Positions 1-42,654 of a stretch of 64,000 bases of DNA are shown here, in pieces. The position numbers and the translations under genes are program-made. The notes under the pieces are model-generated. The model did no database searches, was not told the DNA's origin, and saw nothing but the letters and a program-made list of their open reading frames with translations. Numbering within the stretch: position 1 is the stretch's first letter; each line of letters opens with the position of its first letter. This stretch comes from Microvelia longipes (taxonomy: Eukaryota > Arthropoda > Insecta > Hemiptera > Veliidae), in NCBI GenBank assembly GCA_018340805.1, contig JACMZG010001914.1:2830987-2894986 (forward strand). The letters are read 5' to 3'.

Positions 1-2
1 AC

Positions 3-29413
<29,411 letters not shown>

Positions 29414-29511
29414 CATTCCCCCACTCTAAACACAACGTACTTTAATTATTTTATTTATTTATCTCTAATCCACAGGTACTATTCGAATTTAAATATTGTG
29501 TATATAGTTTA

Positions 29512-29517
29512 AATAAA
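29512..29517 (+). promoter_or_regulatory. Probable HDAC6 poly(A) signal
   Basis: This AATAAA lies 99 bases after the HDAC6 stop codon, in AT-rich DNA. It is the first canonical hexamer downstream. The choice is by position only. Confidence 0.55.
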
Positions 29518-30004
29518 ACATACCATTTACTTATTTATTCTTTTTAATGATTCTTTCTAATTAAAAAAATTATATTTTAATGAATGTATTTTTTAATTCT
29601 TTTTGAAAAAAATAAGTTTTTAAAATCATTTTTAAATAATTGCTGTATTTTAATTATATTTTTTTAATAATTATTTTAACTTTTATTGTTATTAAATTTT
29701 GTACTAATTTTCACAATATTACTTATATTTGTTATTCTTTTCTTTTTACTGTTCAGTGAAAACAGTTAGGTACTTTGGATTCCAAACTAAGACTCTGTGG
29801 TTGGTTTCTTTTCTGATTCAAATAGAAAAATTAATTATAACATTTTCAAATGTAAATGTATTTTTTTTTAAAAATGGCTAAAATCATTAATTAGTAAATT
29901 TCTTGAAAATGATTAGTAATCCATATTTTTAACATTTGTAATATATTTTTTTATAGTTTTTAATTAAACCTATCTGCTCTGCCTATTTTGTATTATAGCA
30001 CCCA

Positions 30005-30111
30005 GTAATCAGTTGACAGGGTGGAAAAGTAGTGTTGAGGAACCAAATTGTGGGTGTGGACTAACCTCATTGGCTTCTTCGTATTATTTCTCCATACTGT
30101 CAACTGATTAC
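30005..30111. repeat. Short inverted-repeat element
   Basis: GTAATCAGTTGACAG and CTGTCAACTGATTAC are perfect 15-bp inverted ends, 107 bp apart in total, in the HDAC6-NAT10 intergenic DNA. Confidence 0.75.
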
Positions 30112-30891
30112 AATCATGTGTTATACTATAGGCATTGTCAGTTTTTTAAAGCAAAAAACTGTATTGTAAGTAACTGTGTTTGTAAGTAAACTGTGTTGTA
30201 AGTACTGCATTCGCAGTACTTACACTCTCCTATTAATTATTATATTGCCACCTAAACACTGACTTTGATGATGTGAATGATTTTTCTCTTCAGTCAGTAT
30301 GTAATGTGCGGGTTAATGACTAGTTCTAAGGCAGTAAAGAAGCACTTTTTATTCCTAAGAAAGAAAAAGGTGTTTTCTGTATTTTGGGTCAGAGTGTCCT
30401 GTTTTTATAATTTTCCTTTCTTTTTGCAGAGCAGCATCCCTTAAATTTATACAGGGGATCTGCAAAAAACTATTGACTCAACATTATGAGTTAAGTATAT
30501 AAATTCATGGGCTCTGCCTCAGGAGTTAATTGCATTTGTTCCCTCGGCTTTTGCCTAAGAAACTAACTTACTGCTTGGAAATACTTAAGTATTTTCATCA
30601 TTCAAATTAGTAGTTTTAATATTATTGAATACACCTCTGATCTATTTAATTCAAATTTTATTTATTTTTTTCACAAACTTATTTGGGTTCCTCAAGATCC
30701 CTTCTATGCCCTCTCCCCCTTTGATTAAGAACCCCTGATTTAGATCATAAAGTGAAATTTTCTATGTTGAATATCATGAAACCTATATGACATTTTTTTG
30801 ATGTAATGATTCACATTCTGTCTTTTCATGCTGTTAATTACATACTTTAGTCGGCATTATATTAGTAATTAAACTTTCATTTATTTATAAG

Positions 30892-30892
<1 letters not shown>

Positions 30893-30941
<49 letters not shown>
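30893..30941. repeat. (TA)n microsatellite
   Basis: A TA run of about 24 units between the HDAC6 and NAT10 3' ends. Confidence 0.97.
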
Positions 30942-30943
<2 letters not shown>

Positions 30944-31374
30944 GTTGTTAAAGGATTACACAACACGTTGTTAGCTGAAGTTAAGAATTGTTAATTTTAT
31001 TTGTTTGTTATGTATTTCAAATTATTGTCAGTTTGTTAGTTGTGACTCTTCAAAAGTTGTTTCTTTTAGGTTGTTCAGGATTTGATGTAAATAATAATTA
31101 ATTTATAGTATTTAAATGGTGTACATTTTGTTACTGTTTTATCAAACAAGATAAATACTAAAGATAATGTCATCTTTCAGGCTTTGTTTGAGTATGTGTT
31201 CTGACCTTTTTGAACACCAGAGATCTAGGGTTCACATCCCTAAGTATGCTCTTAGTTTTTATAGGTACATATAAATGATTGTTTACCCGAGTTTACACTT
31301 TTGAGTTCTAATTTCCTATAAACTTCTCATTTAGGTGGTTCTCTCTAGAGCCACCCTTCACTACCCCACAAGAA

Positions 31375-32084
31375 AGAGATATTATTACTAGAGAGGCCCT
31401 ATTAATTTTGAAATATAAAAAAAATCTCATCGCCTTTTGTTACTACAGTGAGAAAACAATTTTATTTTCAATATAAATATAAAACACTCTTGTTCAAGGT
31501 TACAATGAGGTTACACAAAAAAAGATGTTTAAAGCAAGGAACTTGAATAAAGGGGATGACACACTAAGTGGATTTGCCAAAAAAAAAATGACCCCATCAA
31601 AAACCAAATAATAGAGAGAATTCAACACGAAACAAACGTCAAAAACCAACTGCACATGCTTGGTACAAACTGCGCAGGTCTTAAATTTTTGAGGCAAACT
31701 TACCTCTCAATGGTTTCCCATTGTTTATTGCTTGAGAAGAAACACGCTTAAATTATCACTCACTGACGTGTTCAAGTATAGTCCAAAATTTAAAATTAAA
31801 TAAGCACAAATAACTTAACAAGTACCACAAACGTAAGAATCACGAGAAGCACAGAAGAAAGTTGAGAAGCAAACTCGACAACCTTGCTACATAACCTGCG
31901 TTTGGCCCCTTTTTTCATTATAACCAAGGGGAAGGTAAGTTTGCTCCTATTTCTCTATCTCATACAAATTCCATGGGGTCAGAAATGTTCCTTAATGCGT
32001 CATCCCCTTTATTCAGGATCCTTGGTTTAAAACCTCTCAATATATTGGGATAAGATAAGCCTCCTCTAGTAATATATCTCTATG
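31375..32084. mobile_element. MITE (CATAGAGATATA family), copy 2, interrupted
   Basis: The left part ends near 31533 and the right part resumes near 32024 (TTTAAAACCTCTCAATATAT to CTCTATG). The interruption is a second MITE at 31536-32023, so this element is the older of the two. Confidence 0.82.
31536..32023. mobile_element. Nested MITE (CTTGAATAAAGGGG family), copy 1
   Basis: Terminal inverted repeats AAGGAACTTGAATAAAGGGG and CCCCTTTATTCAGGATCCTT. Near-matching 9-bp flanks (GTTTAAAGC and GTTTAAAAC) suggest Mutator-like transposition. It is inserted in the MITE at 31375-32084. Confidence 0.8.
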
Positions 32085-32544
32085 CCAAATGCTTTGACCT
32101 TATTTTTGTTATCTGTGAAAATGTTGGTACTGCAGTAATAATGTATGTATTATTACTGGTACTATATTATATCTTGTTATACACGTAATATTTGTTAATC
32201 CTCCAAAATATATAGTTTCACTTGTTAATATTTTACCCACCATATAGAATATTTATTGTGTTATATTTCATTTAAAATAATGTGCATTTACTTTAAGAAA
32301 ATTTATTCACGTAATGTAATATTAGTTTCACTGAACTTTTTATTTGTGATTCAGTAGTAAATACGTGATATTGTTGTAGATCTGAATGAATTAGTCAAGG
32401 TGTGTTGTGAATAACTTAGTTTTAGGGTTTAACATTTAATGTTTAAGCAATATTCAAGAACTTTCGATGTTGTAGTGGGATAGAATCAATAAGTTAATCC
32501 ACTCCCTTTTACAAATTTGATTATTGAGTAAGCATTAATAGTTA

Positions 32545-33070
32545 TTTGTGCACCAAGGGAGTAAAGAATGCTATTATTTCCCTGAGCAGTTAGTTGGTTC
32601 CTAAGGCGTAAGCCGAGGGAACCAAAGTATTTAACTCCCTAGGCGAAGCCGAAGAATTTATGAGTTTTGACAATTAACACCCGAGGCGAAGCCGAGGAGG
32701 AAAATTGCATTTTACTCCCAAGGTGCATACAAGATTTTATCTCCAGAAGTTGATTTTATTTTAATACGTTTTGTTGTATTTTTTCTATTTTTTTTTGGGC
32801 TGGACCCTCTTATAGGGGGACTGCCTCCAAAACAAAAATTTGTTTAATTGCTTCAAACAACTTCTTTTGACCTGAAACAGATTTTGAGCCAGTAAAAAAA
32901 TTTGATTGGTCGGGCCCCGTTTATAAATTTTGGGGATGCTGCCCCCGGGAAAATTACAAAAATTGATTGGTCACCTGTGTAAATTTATAGAAAATTTACT
33001 TTTTACTCCTAAAGGAATGAAAAGTTACTTTTTCTCCCTGGGAGTGAAAAGTGCCTCTTTACTCCCTAAA
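32545..33070. repeat. Hairpin-module repeat element, second type
   Basis: It starts AGGGAGTAAAG and ends CTTTACTCCCT. It contains modules CCTAAGGCGTAAGCCGAGGG, TAGGCGAAGCCGAAG and CGAGGCGAAGCCGAGGAGG. It is related to 26028-26246. Confidence 0.65.
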
Positions 33071-33188
33071 AACTAGTCAATAAACTTTACATCATACATT
33101 ATACACATTACACATTATACACCGTCTGGAGATAAATATCTTTGTTAAGGATGTCAGTAACAAGAAGACATGTAATTTAATTAAAATT

Positions 33189-33190
<2 letters not shown>

Positions 33191-33280
<90 letters not shown>

Positions 33281-33281
33281 G
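33191..33281. repeat. (TA)n microsatellite
   Basis: A TA run of about 45 units with one phase slip. Confidence 0.97.
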
Positions 33282-34372
33282 ATTTATAATGGAAATTTTA
33301 ATGTTTTTATTTTGCCTACATTTTAAACTCTGTCTTGTTTATTTCCTGGTGCTTTCAATTCTTTGTTATACTTCCTAATATTATGCATGTTAACTTATTT
33401 ATGAATATTTTGCACTCATTGTTAACCAGCACTTAAATTTATAATAAATGAAAAGTACAAAAAGAAATAAACGATTGGATAAAAAAGGGTGTTATATTTT
33501 TTCTGATTCAATCATTTGTTCTAATGGATGTTAATTTTTTGTTATTTTACTTTCCTGTTTTTTACTAGGTATGATAAAAAAAGAAATAATAAAATAATTT
33601 TGTTATAAATTGTTCAATTTTATAAATCTTTTCCTTTTAATAAATATTCAAATTGATCTTGCAATTCAAAGGTTCTGCTGTTAAGGGCTATATTTTAATG
33701 TTTCAGTAATTTGTTGGTTAAAATCTTTATTAATAGAATAAACACAAAATCAAAGGCAATACAGTTGAAGAAAGATGGTCACACCTTTCTTCAACCTTAC
33801 ACGCAAGGTTAGGCAGGTGGTTCAACTTGTCATGTGATCGCAATTGAACACAAAATTCAACCCTGAAAATAATTTTTTATCTGGGTAGGGTCTAAACTAT
33901 AGGTTAAAAATACTGTGTTAACAGTTCACAAATTGTTATTTGTGGACCAATTTTGATGAGACATGTTCATTATGTACAAATTGAATAGTTAAGTCCAAAC
34001 CTAACCTACTTGTCAAAGTGTAGAGGTTTTAGTCAAGATCTAGCAAATAGATTCCAATCTGCAAGCACTCAAAATTTTGTGTTATTAACTAAACTTTTAT
34101 TATTTTTGAACAAACCCCGATGAGACTTAAAAAGGTGACCATTCACACTTATGAGTAGTTTGAAGCGAAAGTTTATTCAACATCTCTTAAGTATATTTCC
34201 AGCTGTAAGCACTCAGAAAAATAATTTTTACCCTAATCTTGTACTGATATTTTAGCACTGATCAAGGTCTGACATAGTTTATGTCTCCGTCTAATATGTG
34301 ATTATAGTTAGACACAAGGTTAAAATCATTTGTTAAAATAAGTTAAAAGACATAAGTTAAAAATTTCGACTT

Positions 34373-34380
34373 ATATGTAT

Positions 34381-34450
<70 letters not shown>

Positions 34451-34452
34451 TA
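34373..34452. repeat. (TA)n microsatellite
   Basis: A TA run with two phase slips. The DNA between 33282 and 35514 is otherwise AT-rich with no gene seen. Confidence 0.95.
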
Positions 34453-35514
34453 TTAGTTAATTTGTGATAAATTTGTTAATTAATAGTATGTATTAATAGT
34501 ACCATTTGTGCAATGAAAGTTATCAATATTTCAATTATGCCAAAAAAATTGTACACAGAATCAGTCTCTTATCACTAGAGCCTTGGATTAGTTTGATTTT
34601 AAATCTGGAATTCACAGATAACCTGTTAATTTATAAAAAAAAGTTACACAAAAATTTTGTTGACCACAAATTAACACTTCAAAACACAAATGCAGGAAAC
34701 TATCAACCAATTTAAATAATGAAATGCAATTAAAGAGTGATTTTGTGCAAATGAATCAAAAATAAAATTATTGATAAGGTAATTTCAATAAAATAGAAAA
34801 TTAAGTTATTCTAGGCATCATGATGAAAATGATTGACTATAAATTAAAGAAAAACACAATATCTTTATGTCTCATCAGTTTATTTAAACCTCGTGGAAAC
34901 CCATATCAAAGGTTTTCCTAATAAAATAGTGACCTATAGTGGGTTACTATTTTTAATTAAGTTTAGTCTGTTCAACACTAAACTTAACTTAAATTTAATC
35001 ACATTGAGGAAAAAAAACCAAAATTACTAACCAAAATTAGAGAGATAAATCAGAAACTTGTCTTTATTCATATTTAACTAACGTTGTTGGTTAGGAGGGC
35101 CCAACCAATAACCAGTATTTGTAATCTTTGTATAGGTTAATCTTTTAGGAGATGAATATACAAAAATATTAAAGAGGTAACCATCAAGGTGAGGTTGCTG
35201 TGAAGTGATCCTCACAATGTAAATTCACTGCTCGGCAAAATTCCATCTAATTATAAATGAAACAGTAGCCCACGTACAAGAGACTTTTAAACAAGCTGAG
35301 GTGCGAATTCACTGTTTACAAAGTACAGATGATATGATAGAATATAAAATAATGTCAAAACCAAATCTTTAAACAATAAATTTTATTTCAACATTTTAAA
35401 AATAACTAGTCAATTAGTTATAAAAAGCTTCTTTTTAAATACATTGTTTATAATTATTTTTCAATAAAACAATTTTTTATCTCAATAACCTATTTATTTA
35501 CAATATTTACACAA

Positions 35515-35790
35515 GTATGCTGTTGAAATTAGGGTCATGCTTTCATACAATATGCTTGTAGGGTTGACATTAGGGTCATGCTTTCATACAATATACTTGT
35601 AGGGTTGACATTAGGGTCATGCTTTCATACAATATGCTTGTAGGGTTGACATTAGGGTCATGCTTTCATAAAATATGCTTGTAGGGTTGACATTAGGGTC
35701 ATACTTTTAGGGTTGAAATAAGGGTCATGATTTCATACAATATGCTTGTAGGGTTGAAATTAGGATCATGATTTCGTACAATATGCTTGA
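35515..35790. repeat. Tandem repeat, ~43-46-bp unit
   Basis: Six copies, each beginning TTAGGGTCATGCTTTCATAC and ending AATATGCTTGTAGGGTTGACA, with later copies more diverged. It lies about 600 bp beyond the NAT10 stop codon (its 3' side). Confidence 0.93.
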
Positions 35791-36392
35791 GTAAATCAGA
35801 AAATTCAGCTGAATCACTGTATATTGTTTTTTTTATCAGTTTTAAGAAGTGGGGGTACATCACCATTACTTGTTTTAGCCTTGGAAATAAAATATTTTTT
35901 CTCACAAATTATGTATTGTCTTGATTGAGACTAATGATTAAATTAGAATCAATAGTTTCATTAAACTTAATAGGAATGTATGTGGCAGTCCTGGGGTTGA
36001 GAATATTTGTTTCACATGCTGTAGCTACACACCATGTCCTACTAGTGTTCTACAACTGTCAGAGTTAGTACCTAAGGCTTCTCCTTTAAGTAATTCCGTC
36101 TAAAAACTCTTAGTGAGTTACTAGATAAGGCCCCAATAATGGGCAACTTATTAGGATTTAGACAAGTAGTACCCTCTCCTATTCAAATTACTACAACAAA
36201 AAGGAGGAGTTATTTTACCTCTCTAACTACTACAGTAGTTTTCATTAGTTGATATATTAATAAAAATCAGAGGGAAGCAATTCTATTGGTTCATTATGGT
36301 CCCTCCCCTTAGAGGGAGCAGTAAACACCAATGGAATTCCTATTGGTGTTAAACAACAAAGGAAGCAAGCACATAAAGCAGTTTTTCACTAA

Positions 36393-36663
36393 CTACAAAC
36401 TCAATTTATATTTCTGTTTGAATTTCTTCACTTTATCAGGTTTATGATAAGGTTTAAAGTTAGATTTATCTTTGTGCTTGTCCTGCTTATCTTTCATCTT
36501 AAAATACGACTTGGTCTGACCGTTGGTTTGTCTGTCTGGGGTGTTGGTATCTTGGCTGTTCTGGTTGTTGAAGTTCTTCTCTTGCTGGTTGTACTTCTTC
36601 ATCGCTGCCTCGATATCTCCCTCCACGAGACCAACCAACCACTGCACTATTTTTCTCATTGAC
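36393..36663 (-). CDS. NAT10: NAT10 terminal coding exon (basic tail)
   Basis: The acceptor GTTTCAG is at 36670-36664. Joined in phase, it reads R-S-MRKIVQWLVGLVEGDIEAAM, like the helix that follows the family's MFNR block. A Gln/Asn-rich and then Lys-rich tail ends KKFKQKYKLSL. Such basic tails are usual in eukaryotic NAT10 (nucleolar/RNA binding). Confidence 0.9.
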
Positions 36664-39600
36664 CTGAAACAATATTCAAACTTATTTTACCAAACACATC
36701 CTGAAAAGAATTAAATGAGCCAATAGAATATTTGCATTAATCTAAGCACCTTCTTCTAAATTTACCATTAAATTTAATTAAACTAGCGAACTTAGATAAC
36801 CCAATTCATTTTATTGAATTACTTATCTATACTATATAGTGTGCGAAGCGAGTTCGTTTTTTAAATTTTTTATTCTACATATTGACTCCTCGGATATTGT
36901 CCAACTAGTATGTCTTCATGTAGCACCACACGATGTTCGCAATCCTATTATATTTCAAGTAGATTTCTTTTATAATAAATATATTTATGATTCACCAATA
37001 CCAAGACTGCATAATATTGCCAACCTTTATCACCAACAAATTGATATTTTTAATTGTTCCATTTCAGCAATCAAGAAGTTGCATATATTCTAATAATTTC
37101 ATTTTATTATTATTTATTTTTCTCTTTTTTTAAAAAAAAACTCTTTTTCCTTTTATATTTAATTGTTTTGTTTGATATATAGTTTATTATAATAATCTAA
37201 GATATGTTTAATTTTTTTTAAATTTTTTATAGTTATGTAGGTTATAGTAAATTTTCATATACTTAGCATTCAACTATGACATTTATAATTATATTTTTAT
37301 GTTAACAACAAGTCTCAAACTCATTTCCTACTTTTTACTTTTAATTATTTCCATGCCAGTATTATTCAAAATCATTTTTATTTATTTTAATTTTTTCCCA
37401 TTAATTTTGTTCGGATGTCTTTTTTTGTTTTCTGATGTTTTGATGTAATTCTTATTTTTTTGTTTATAGCAATTTAAAATTGTTTACTATTTATATTGTA
37501 TTTTGTAACACTTTTGTATTGGACCTTTGGTCTGTTTTTTTTAAATAAAATAAAAAAAATATTCTGTCATAAGTTCTTCATTCAACACATAACTAGTATA
37601 AGTTATGTGTTTGGGCACTTAAGAGACAAAATTAAAATTTAGATGTTATATTTAACAATATTTTGCTCTTCACCACACAGAGCATTTTCAAGTTATTAAA
37701 ATTAATAGTTAGGCTACATTAACTAAGTCAAATATAAGAAATGATCAGGCCAAAAACACTTGTTCATGGTTGGAATGATTCCTTACTACATTCTACCGAG
37801 TAGAATGGGAACACAATGGAGTCGACTTGTTCTAGCTGTCTCGTGGGTCTAACACAACTCAATACATTATTTATTTGTCATAAACATTCCACCCAGGAAC
37901 AGGTTGTTTTGGCCTGATCATTTCTTTTAATTTTTGACTTAGTAAGTTAATATAGCCTAACTATTAATTTTAATAACTTGAAAATGCTCTGTGTGATGAA
38001 GAGCGAAATATTGTTTAAATACAACATCTAAATTTTCATTTTTTCTCTTAAGCGCCCAAACACATAACTTATACTTATAACAGAGACCAATACAGTTGAT
38101 AATTACTAGTTTAAATTAATTTCTATTATGAAGCAAGATTTTCTGAATTTCAGTTAACCTACAATTGCTTGTACTCATTTTAAAAGAATTAAAAACTTAA
38201 ATCTCACTCTTTGTAATGATAACAAATATGACACCCACTTTTTTTATAAAAAAAAATATAAGTAAATAGTAACAAGTAAGAAGTAGATAATTACATAGGG
38301 AGGGAGTCATTTTTTACAGGAGGTAAACTTTATCAGATTAAAGGGTGGCCAGTACAAGGGATTAAATAAGATAGAGCCAGACCGCTCTATTTTTATATTT
38401 TAATGTAATATTCATTACTTTATAAAGCCATTAAATAGAATTTTAATTAAATACTTTTAAAATAGTTAATGATAGGAGGTACTGGCCTTGGGAGCTAATG
38501 AAGTTTTCTACTTCACCTAAGGAGCAAACTTAAATTAGAGCTGTAAAACTTTCTTCCATCCTTAGTTAAATTGATTGGTTAAAATTTGGTCTATAATTAC
38601 CTATGGAATAGACCCAGAAGCTGAGAAGTGGGGATATTGACTTGAGGCTCGGCAGCTATCTCCTCGACTGTCTTGTATTGAAGTCCAATACCGAGCATAA
38701 TAACAGACTGTAGTGCTGTCAAGTCCTCGCAACCCAGTCTCTTGAGAAAATACAACTTGGACAATGTCGGCAGCAAATCAACCACTAAATGATAATCAAG
38801 CAAATTTGAACAAAACAACTCCAGACGTTTCAAATCGTAATTGGTGATATGGAAATCCAACTCTTCTTTATTTATTTCTTTAACGAATTTAGGAATGTTT
38901 TTGATACTCAATACGCTATGAGCTAAACTAACTGGAAACGACCGTAATTGATAACCTAAAAGTGAAACATAACGCCTGGAAAAATCACAGTGAAAACCTT
39001 TTAACCACTCGGGCAAATCTGATTCAAGCGATCTCAGCATTATACAAGAATGCTCTCCAGTCAGATCATTTGTAGTTTGTCTGATATAAACAGGTAAGAA
39101 TGAACATCTTTTCCAGAATTTAAGCAGCTCTTGGGTCAAACCGTAAGATACACCAATGTAATCGATTCTTTCCGGCGCTCTTTCTGTTAATTTTTGTAAC
39201 AGAGGCGGTGCATTCCTACGGGGTTCTATAGTCTCATTGTAGATATCATTATCTTCATTTGAATCGTCTCTGGTGAAATTGTTATTGCCACTATCTTCTG
39301 TATCAAACTGACCTGAATAATAATCAATCAGCAAATTGAGAGCTCTCGAGCCGTAACCCATACTTTGATAGTCAGGATGTGTTGCTATCCGTAAAATTCT
39401 TAAACCAGATAACGTTGGGAACTGTTTATCTTGAAATTGTTGCGATACGGTCCATGGGATCAAATCCCCAGCGTGCTTCTTCCCTCGTCCGAATGAATCG
39501 GTAACGGTTTTATCCGATAGCTCACCCTCAAGGCAAACTTGTACCACACATAAAACTTCAGGCAAGTAAGTTTGATTCGGATCAACAGGTCCTAACAAAC

Positions 39601-41227
39601 AAAACAAATGATGAGCCGGTGCATCTGACATCATTTGTAAATCATTGGGTGAATTTTTATAATGAGACGAGACAAATAAGTTAACTAATCTTTTTAAAAA
39701 GGTTTCGCTAGCTTTATGATAACAGAATAGTGTGTCTCGGTTGATGTAGTATAGGTTACAGTCTTGAGGAGGAGGGGAACCAGTTAGAGCTGGTTGGAGG
39801 GAAGTAACGTCTAAACATAATAAGTCTGACAACCATTTCTCAACATCATCGCCTTCACGATACCGAATAGATTCTTCCAGTGTTATTTCAACTAAATTCC
39901 TCCCTTGAACTGAATTTCCTTCTGTAGTAGAGCTTTGTTTCCTCAATTGTTGTATTAATTTTAAAGATAGAGATCTTCCAGTGCCTTCGTATCCGTTAAT
40001 AGTACTTGATAAAAATATTAAATAAGGCCCTAGCATATTTCTAACGAGTGGCAAAGGTATGGCAGCTGCTTCATCAATAACAAGTAATTCGGCATGGCTT
40101 AATTTAGCCGAATCTTTTGGGTGAATGTACTGTATCGTTTGGCGATTCTTCTTGAAAACGTTTATTCTAATAAGTGCTTTATTAAATTCAGGATTTGTGG
40201 ATTGAACTAATCCAAAATCAATGTGTTCTTGGTACTCTAATGCATCAAAACCTTTCAGAACAAACTCAAAAAATGTCTTTAAATTCTCAGGTGAAGGAGA
40301 TGTTACAAAGATATTGGCATAACCAAAAGCGATTGCAGCTGCTACTGATAAACCCAAAGCTGCTGATTTTCCTCGGCCACGGGAAGCAGTAAGTGAAACA
40401 GTTGTTTTTAAAGTTTTCTCAGTTATAGATTCAACAAATTTTAACAGTGCTTTGGCTTGATCCAATGTTTTGCAGCAGTTAATCAAACAGCTTATAGGCT
40501 GAGTGTCTCTCAGTTTATCTTTTAAAAGCTCCAACTCAGTTTCGGATTGTGTTTTACTCTCATTGACCTCCGGTTGGGTGATTTCAAGAACATGTGAAGA
40601 GATAGGGAGCACTGCTAGATGTTCATCAACAACCAAACACCTGTCGCACGATACTAAACTCAAAAGAAACCTCTCATTAAACCTACCGACAACATCTTGA
40701 TGAGCTTCAGTCCTGTATCGGTCGTGAATATCCATAGTCATTGTGTACAACTGCTTTAATGAATCAACAGATTTAACTAAAAATATAATCAACCCACCCC
40801 CTTCAACTGTTTCAATAGTCCTAGCCAACAAATTAGGAGTCAGTGCTTCAAAGTCTTGCAAGACACACATACCATACGTGTTACCTAATATTTTCTGAGT
40901 CTCGTTATAATAACAATATCTAATATTTGTTGAAGCGACAAAAAGTTCGAATGTATCGTCCTCTTTAACATTCAATTTGCCAGATTTCACTTTTTTCTCG
41001 ATTTGTTTCATCTTTTTCTTCTGGTGGCTGGTGAAGCCCAGTTTGTTCTTGTAGCACCAGAGCACAGTTGGTCGTGCTTTAATAGCAGCTTTAGACAACA
41101 TATGATGTAAAATGGTTACCTGGTCTTTACTTTCATTTCCTATAATAATAAACATGGTGCGATGACGATTCTGCACGCCTGACTCTATCAGCGTGCGTAT
41201 CCTGTTGTCTATTTTCTTTCTAGGCAT
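36393..41227 (-). CDS. NAT10: NAT10, RNA cytidine acetyltransferase
   Basis: NAT10 (yeast Kre33, bacterial TmcA family) makes N4-acetylcytidine in 18S rRNA and, with an adaptor, in tRNA, and takes part in small-subunit assembly in the nucleolus. There are two coding exons, 41227-38601 and 36663-36393, joined AG|G to give Arg, for 965 residues (human protein about 1025). Visible motifs are the start MPRKKIDNRIRTLIESGV, a P-loop ASRGRGKSAALG (about 281-292), Walker B LLVIDEAAAIPLP (about 381-393), the GNAT acetyl-CoA site RIATHPDYQSMGYGSRALN (about 613-631), and a Lys-rich C-terminal tail. The first exon holds 875 codons without interruption. The start is the first Met and matches the family N-terminus. 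The gene converges on HDAC6, with the stops about 7 kb apart. Confidence 0.97.
36836..37557 (+). mobile_element. Probable LINE 3' remnant in the NAT10 intron
   Basis: A short open segment ends SPIPRLHNIANLYHQQIDIF, then NCSI, and a stop at 37091-37093. A long T-rich 3' UTR with TTGGACCTTTGGTCTGTTTT follows and ends in AAATAAAATAAAAAAAA (37544-37557). The tail and position fit a 5'-truncated retrotransposon, antisense to NAT10. The clade is uncertain. Confidence 0.55.
37590..38080. mobile_element. Foldback MITE in the NAT10 intron
   Basis: The left arm AGTATAAGTTATGTGTTTGG, then GCAC, pairs with the right CCCAAACACATAACTTATAC. The arms extend about 165 bp (GAGCATTTTCAAGTTATTAA with TTAATAACTTGAAAATGCTC). 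No coding sequence. Confidence 0.88.
38601..41227 (-). CDS. NAT10: NAT10 coding exon 1 (helicase-like and GNAT domains)
   Basis: The exon runs from ATG at 41227 to the donor CATAG|GTAATT at 38601/38600. An unspliced reading would stop two bases into the intron (AGG TAA), so the apparent C-terminus LLGLFHR is an artefact of read-through. The helicase-like domain hydrolyses ATP; the GNAT domain transfers acetyl. Confidence 0.96.
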
Positions 41228-42112
41228 TTTAAAAAACAGTTAATACAACGAAACTGTAAATAAACAAAACAAATTATCGTACCTATAAAATCGCACTCCG
41301 CAAAACGTGTTTATCAAAGGTTAATAAAACGAAAGGTTATAAATATAAAATCTTCTTCTTTGTTGTATTCATCTACGATTCTAAACTAAAAATGTCGGAT
41401 AACTTTTATGCCGTTATATATAAAGTTCTTCTAGACATAAATTAAAATTGTAAGTTATATATTATCACAGAAATAGGTTGATGCTGGAATATATGTTATA
41501 AATAGGTTGATGAATGATGTTAGAAATAGGTTGATGTAAGATATATATGTTATAAGTTATAAAACTATCTTATAAGTTATAGAATATTAGGAAGTTAAAA
41601 AGCCTTTAACTTGAAGACATGTTATGCAATACATCAATGATGTGCGGTCAATGCATATGATCTATATTTTCGGGGCCTCGAAGATTTAGTAGTTTAGAAA
41701 AAACGTATAAGGATGAAATCTGATCCTACTGTCACTGCAGTACTGTTAAAGCGTCTTTTTAGTCAAATATAAAGATCAGAGATATAAAACCTTAACACTA
41801 TTAGTCCATTCAACAAGTTTTTAGAAATGTATGCATGCATGCAAATGTATGCATTTCCATACATGTTTTAAAAACCAATTTAGTAGTTAGGTATACACCT
41901 TACTGAGTTGGAAGCACTTTGGATGTTGGTGAAAATTATTTCGTAATTATTAAAAGATTTAGAAATATTCAAATAAAATAATTAAACTATGAAGAGTGTG
42001 ACGTACTTGCCGATCTGCGGAACACAGGCGAGTGTAGTAGTCGCACTCAACAAGGACTCTCATATCGAATCAATTTTAGAATCTCTGTGTAGGGCAGGAC
42101 TCTATGACAAGA
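41228..42112 (-). other. NAT10 upstream region
   Basis: It must hold the NAT10 5' UTR and promoter, but I see no TATA box I would defend. Local features are short AAATAGGTTGATG/ATATGTTATAAGTTAT repeats (41468-41580) and a TGCATGCATGCAAATGTATG palindrome (41831). Confidence 0.5.
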
Positions 42113-42121
42113 TTTAGGTCC

Positions 42122-42654
42122 AAGGATCTTGAATAAAGGGGATGACGCAGTCGATTTGCCATAAAAAAAGTGACCCCATCGAAAACCAAAAATAGAAGAA
42201 TTCAACACGAAACACGTCAAAACCAACGCACATGCTTGGTACAAACTGCGCATGCTTACAATCTTATAACAGCGCAGGTCTTAAATTTTAGAGGCAAACT
42301 TACTCTCAATGGTTTGCCATTGTTATTGCTTGAGAAGGTTATAACAAACACGCTTAATTATCACTCACTGAAGTGGCAAAGTATAGTCCAAAATTTAAAA
42401 TTAAATAAGCACAAATGCCTTAACAAGCACCGCCAAATGTAACAATCACGAGAAGCACTGAAAAAGTTGAGAAGCAAAAAAGTATTCTTCATTCTATGAG
42501 CAAATTCGACAACCTTGCTACATAACCTGCGTTTGGCACCTTTTTTCATTATAGCCAAGGCGAAGGTAAGTTTGCTCCTATTTCTCTATCTCATACAACT
42601 TCCATGGGGTCAGAAATGTTCCTTAATGCTTTATCCCCTTTATTCAAGATCGTT
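42122..42654. mobile_element. MITE (CTTGAATAAAGGGG family), copy 2
   Basis: Ends AAGGATCTTGAATAAAGGGG and CCCCTTTATTCAAGATCGTT. The 9-bp flanks TTTAGGTCC (42113-42121) and TTAAGGTCC (42656-42664) differ by one base. It is colinear with copy 1 and lies about 0.9 kb upstream of NAT10. Confidence 0.82.

Larger units (their letters stand above)
36664..38600 (-). other. NAT10 intron containing a LINE remnant and a MITE
   Basis: This 1.94-kb intron has the donor GTAATT at 38600 and the acceptor TTTCAG ending at 36664. It carries an antisense LINE 3' remnant (about 36836-37557) and a foldback MITE (about 37590-38080). A short Leu-poor AT-rich stretch makes up the rest. Confidence 0.85.

Noticed and set aside
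35699..35905. 68-codon minus-strand frame
   Set aside because: Half of it is the 43-46-bp tandem repeat, and no splice or homology support was seen.
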